A DNA stretch of 64,000 bases, taken from positions 18,380-82,379 of the forward strand of contig JAIBBY010000020.1 of assembly GCA_019694455.1 (NCBI GenBank), read 5' to 3'. The DNA comes from Pirellulales bacterium. Lineage in GTDB: Bacteria > Planctomycetota > Planctomycetia > Pirellulales > JAEUIK01. Position 1 is the first letter of the stretch; each line of letters begins with the position of its first letter. Shown here one piece after another: positions 62,018-64,000 of this stretch. The notes below the pieces were generated by a model. The model saw only the letters and a list, made by a program, of their open reading frames with translations, made no database searches and was not told where the DNA came from. Made by a program: the position numbers and the translations under genes.

Positions 62018-63862
62018 TTATCGGCCGCCGTCGTCATTGCCGCGCCGTCCCCGGCGCGGCTTCTTGTCGTCCTGCTGCTGTCCCGCCATGCCGCCTGCGG
62101 ACGGCATACGCCCCTTTTTGTCGCTGCTGAGCGCGTCGTCGTCGTCCTTGTCTTTGTCCTTGCGCTTGCTGGCTCGCTCCGCCTCGTCGTATTGCTTTTC
62201 GATCTCGCCAAAACGAGGTTCCGCCTTCCGCACCTTCAAGCGGCCGCTCGGATCGAGCACCAGCAAGGTGGCCGGCTGATCGCGACCTTCCCCCTCGCTA
62301 CGCATATCCAATACGGTGGTCTCGGTGCGGAAATCGACCGACTTCCCCTTTTCGCCCATCCGCGGGTTGCCCCCGCCCGAGTCGGTCAACATCACCTTAT
62401 CGCTCTGTTGATTCAGCAGTTGACCACGAAACGCGATCGGCACGACCGCAATCGCCTTGCCCCCCGTCGGCAACCATTGCTCCAGTAATACCGATGTCCC
62501 CAACTCGCGATCGCTCGTGGGGGTGACCAACTCGCCGGCCAACAGCGTGCCGTCGAACGGAATCGTCACCGCGTCCGAAGCCGCCGTCGCCGCCGTGCGC
62601 ATGTAATCGTTGGCGGCCAACTCGGGTTCGGTCAGGTAGTTTGCGTCGACACCGAAATTCGGATTCTCCAGCACCAACCAAACTCGGTACCTGTAGGTCT
62701 TGCCCGGCTCGGCGGTGAAATCGAAATACCGAAAAAGCAGATACGGCGATGAGCCAGCGGCGGCGGTCGCGGCGGGCTCCGCTTCGGTGTCGGCCGCCGG
62801 CGCGGCGGCATCAGGGGCGGCCGCTGGGGCCGCCGCCAAGGGATCGGCCTCTTCACCCGCTGCTGGCGCCGGCATCGGCATGGGATCAGCCGCCGCCACG
62901 GCAGCTTCGCGCTTTGGCGCCAGTGGCAGTTTTTCGTTTGTTATTTCTTGAGCGTCCCATTCGCTTCCTACCAAGGGAGGCAGCGGTTCGGTCACGGCGG
63001 GATCGACCACGCTGGCGTCGGCGACCTCCACGCTGTTGCCGTTATAGCGCGCTTTCTCAGTCGCGTTCGCGGCTGAGGCGTCGATCCACTGCCATTTCAG
63101 GTCATTGTCCGCCACACCAGGAATCACCTCGGCCCGCTCCACCTGCGCTGCAATCCCGTTGCGAATCGGCTTGTATCGCGGCGTTTGGTCCCCCTCCATC
63201 GGCATCGAAACCCCGCGGAACGTCTCGGCAAATGCCTTGGCCTGACGGTCGACTGGCACAAGTCCCACAATCACCGCGTAGGGCTTGCCTTCGGCGTTTC
63301 CCGTCGCCGCTGTCGCGCCCGCGCCCATGCCGCCCGCTCCAATCCCCATTCCGCGCCGTGGCATTGCTCCGCCAGCGCGCGGCATCGAACCCCCACCCGC
63401 TGGAGGCGCCGCCGCGGGGGCGGCCGCCGGCGCTGCTGCTACCTGCCCCTTGGGCTTGAGATCGAACGCCCCCACTCCGGTCGACACCTTCAGGTCTTCC
63501 AGCGCCAATAGCTGCGGCTGATTCCGCTTGTTCCCCGCCGGCCAGACCGGGGGATCGACCGGTTTCCATTCAAAGCCGTCGAGCGTGACCTTTTGCGTCA
63601 CCGCTTTGGCCTTGTCGGCGTACTCGACCACCTTGATGCCCGACTGCTCCAAATCAAACGTCGAGCCGTCAATGTTCGTCCGCGCTCGCTGCGCCAGTTG
63701 GCTCAATTCGCTCGGTGTCTGCGTCACGCGCTCCAGGCCAAACGCGCCATAGAGCAACAACAGGCAGCAGAGCGCAAAACCGCCAAACACAATCTTCTCG
63801 ACGTGATTGACGAGAAACGATTTGATCTTGGTGGTGTCGAGCTTGATCTTCGGTTTGGCCAT
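62018..63862 (-). CDS. Single-pass membrane protein encoded beside the secretin gene
   Basis: A 614-residue protein with a cytoplasmic Lys-rich start (MAKPKIKLDTTKIKSFLVNH), one transmembrane helix (VFGGFALCCLLLLYGAFGL) and a large extracytoplasmic region. It contains two Ala/Pro/Gly-rich low-complexity segments (about 140-190 and 325-385), folded-looking parts such as YLLFRYFDFTAEPGKTYRYRVWLVLENPN, and a charged Lys/Asp C-terminus. The arrangement resembles GspC/PilP-type proteins that connect the inner membrane to a secretin, but no homology is visible. The predicted role is inference from position. Confidence 0.85.
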   Translation of the reverse strand: MAKPKIKLDTTKIKSFLVNHVEKIVFGGFALCCLLLLYGAFGLERVTQTPSELSQLAQRARTNIDGSTFDLEQSGIKVVEYADKAKAVTQKVTLDGFEWKPVDPPVWPAGNKRNQPQLLALEDLKVSTGVGAFDLKPKGQVAAAPAAAPAAAPPAGGGSMPRAGGAMPRRGMGIGAGGMGAGATAATGNAEGKPYAVIVGLVPVDRQAKAFAETFRGVSMPMEGDQTPRYKPIRNGIAAQVERAEVIPGVADNDLKWQWIDASAANATEKARYNGNSVEVADASVVDPAVTEPLPPLVGSEWDAQEITNEKLPLAPKREAAVAAADPMPMPAPAAGEEADPLAAAPAAAPDAAAPAADTEAEPAATAAAGSSPYLLFRYFDFTAEPGKTYRYRVWLVLENPNFGVDANYLTEPELAANDYMRTAATAASDAVTIPFDGTLLAGELVTPTSDRELGTSVLLEQWLPTGGKAIAVVPIAFRGQLLNQQSDKVMLTDSGGGNPRMGEKGKSVDFRTETTVLDMRSEGEGRDQPATLLVLDPSGRLKVRKAEPRFGEIEKQYDEAERASKRKDKDKDDDDALSSDKKGRMPSAGGMAGQQQDDKKPRRGRRGNDDGGR

Positions 63863-63891
63863 CGCAAAATCCTTCGACTCGGACCGAATTG

Positions 63892-64000
63892 CTACGGTTG
63901 TGCCGCTGCCGGCTCTGCGGGCGCAGCCGGGGGGACAGCCCCCGGGTCCGCTGGCGCCGCGCCTTCTGCTGCCGGCGCTGCTTCAACGGGCGCGGCATCG
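63892..64000 (-). CDS. C-terminal end of a gene cut by the window edge
   Basis: The minus-strand frame read from the edge encodes an Ala/Pro/Glu-rich tail (DAAPVEAAPAAEGAAPA...) ending in QP and a TAG stop, 29 bp before the start of the downstream single-pass membrane protein. The composition matches the low-complexity segments of that protein, and close spacing suggests one operon. Only 35 codons are visible, so the product cannot be identified. Confidence 0.6.
   Translation of the reverse strand, partial: DAAPVEAAPAAEGAAPADPGAVPPAAPAEPAAAQP

Overview
This 64 kb window is high-GC chromosomal DNA from a planctomycete, most likely of the Pirellulales group. That assignment is inferred from gene families and not from any rRNA gene, since none is present. 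The indicators are a prepilin-type DUF1559 protein ending in the H-x9-DG motif, a Cys-rich YTV-repeat protein, secreted Gfo/Idh/MocA and formylglycine-generating-enzyme-like proteins, and a secretin with a very long Ala-rich N-terminus. The genes are ordinary chromosomal ones, tightly packed, with many 4-bp ATGA/GTGA start-stop overlaps. No integrase, transposase, tRNA, rRNA or CRISPR array was recognised.

Layout. 0-6 kb: thyX and an NTF2-like gene, paiB, fur, ruvA, a small membrane protein, and the queuosine precursor genes queE-queC, divergent from queF. 6-12 kb: a class III aminotransferase and a Gfo/Idh/MocA oxidoreductase, then a beta carbonic anhydrase followed by a SulP transporter (probable bicarbonate uptake and interconversion). 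12-19 kb: a leftward type II secretion/type IV pilus-like operon of GspE, three GspF-like membrane proteins, three pseudopilins and a DUF1559 prepilin. 19-26 kb: secreted oxidoreductase, FGE-like protein, ApbE, a ClC channel with CBS domains, and two exported proteins. 26-35 kb: rlmN, LOG, mtnA-ald, a polytopic membrane protein, a pectate-lyase-fold protein, yacG and an orphan MotA/TolQ/ExbB-like channel. 36-45 kb: penicillin-acylase-family protein, a TlpA-like lipoprotein, phoR-phoU-phoB with a candidate PHO box, and an HD-GYP/PAS/GGDEF signalling protein. 45-51 kb: ABC exporter, a MutS-like ATPase with membrane segments, an exported esterase and tpx. 51-64 kb: a structured non-coding region with a 73-bp tandem array, the YTV protein, a Wzm/Wzt exporter, truD, a 1444-residue secretin, its membrane-anchored neighbour, and the tail of a further gene at the edge.

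How the parts may work together. The GspE/F/pseudopilin operon and the distant secretin locus could form one secretion or pilus machine (inference). phoR-phoU-phoB is a phosphate-signalling unit without its pst transporter in the window. Carbonic anhydrase plus SulP is a plausible inorganic-carbon module. QueE, QueC and QueF cover most of preQ1 synthesis; QueD is elsewhere.

The most unusual non-protein signals are two. First, a candidate non-coding RNA of about 320 nt at 51.4-51.7 kb has an excellent promoter, nested perfect helices and a terminator-like hairpin, and this hairpin is also the first unit of a four-copy 73-bp array. Second, a modular hairpin repeat occurs in two places (about 1.4 and 24.8 kb), both between convergent genes, in a REP/BIME-like way.
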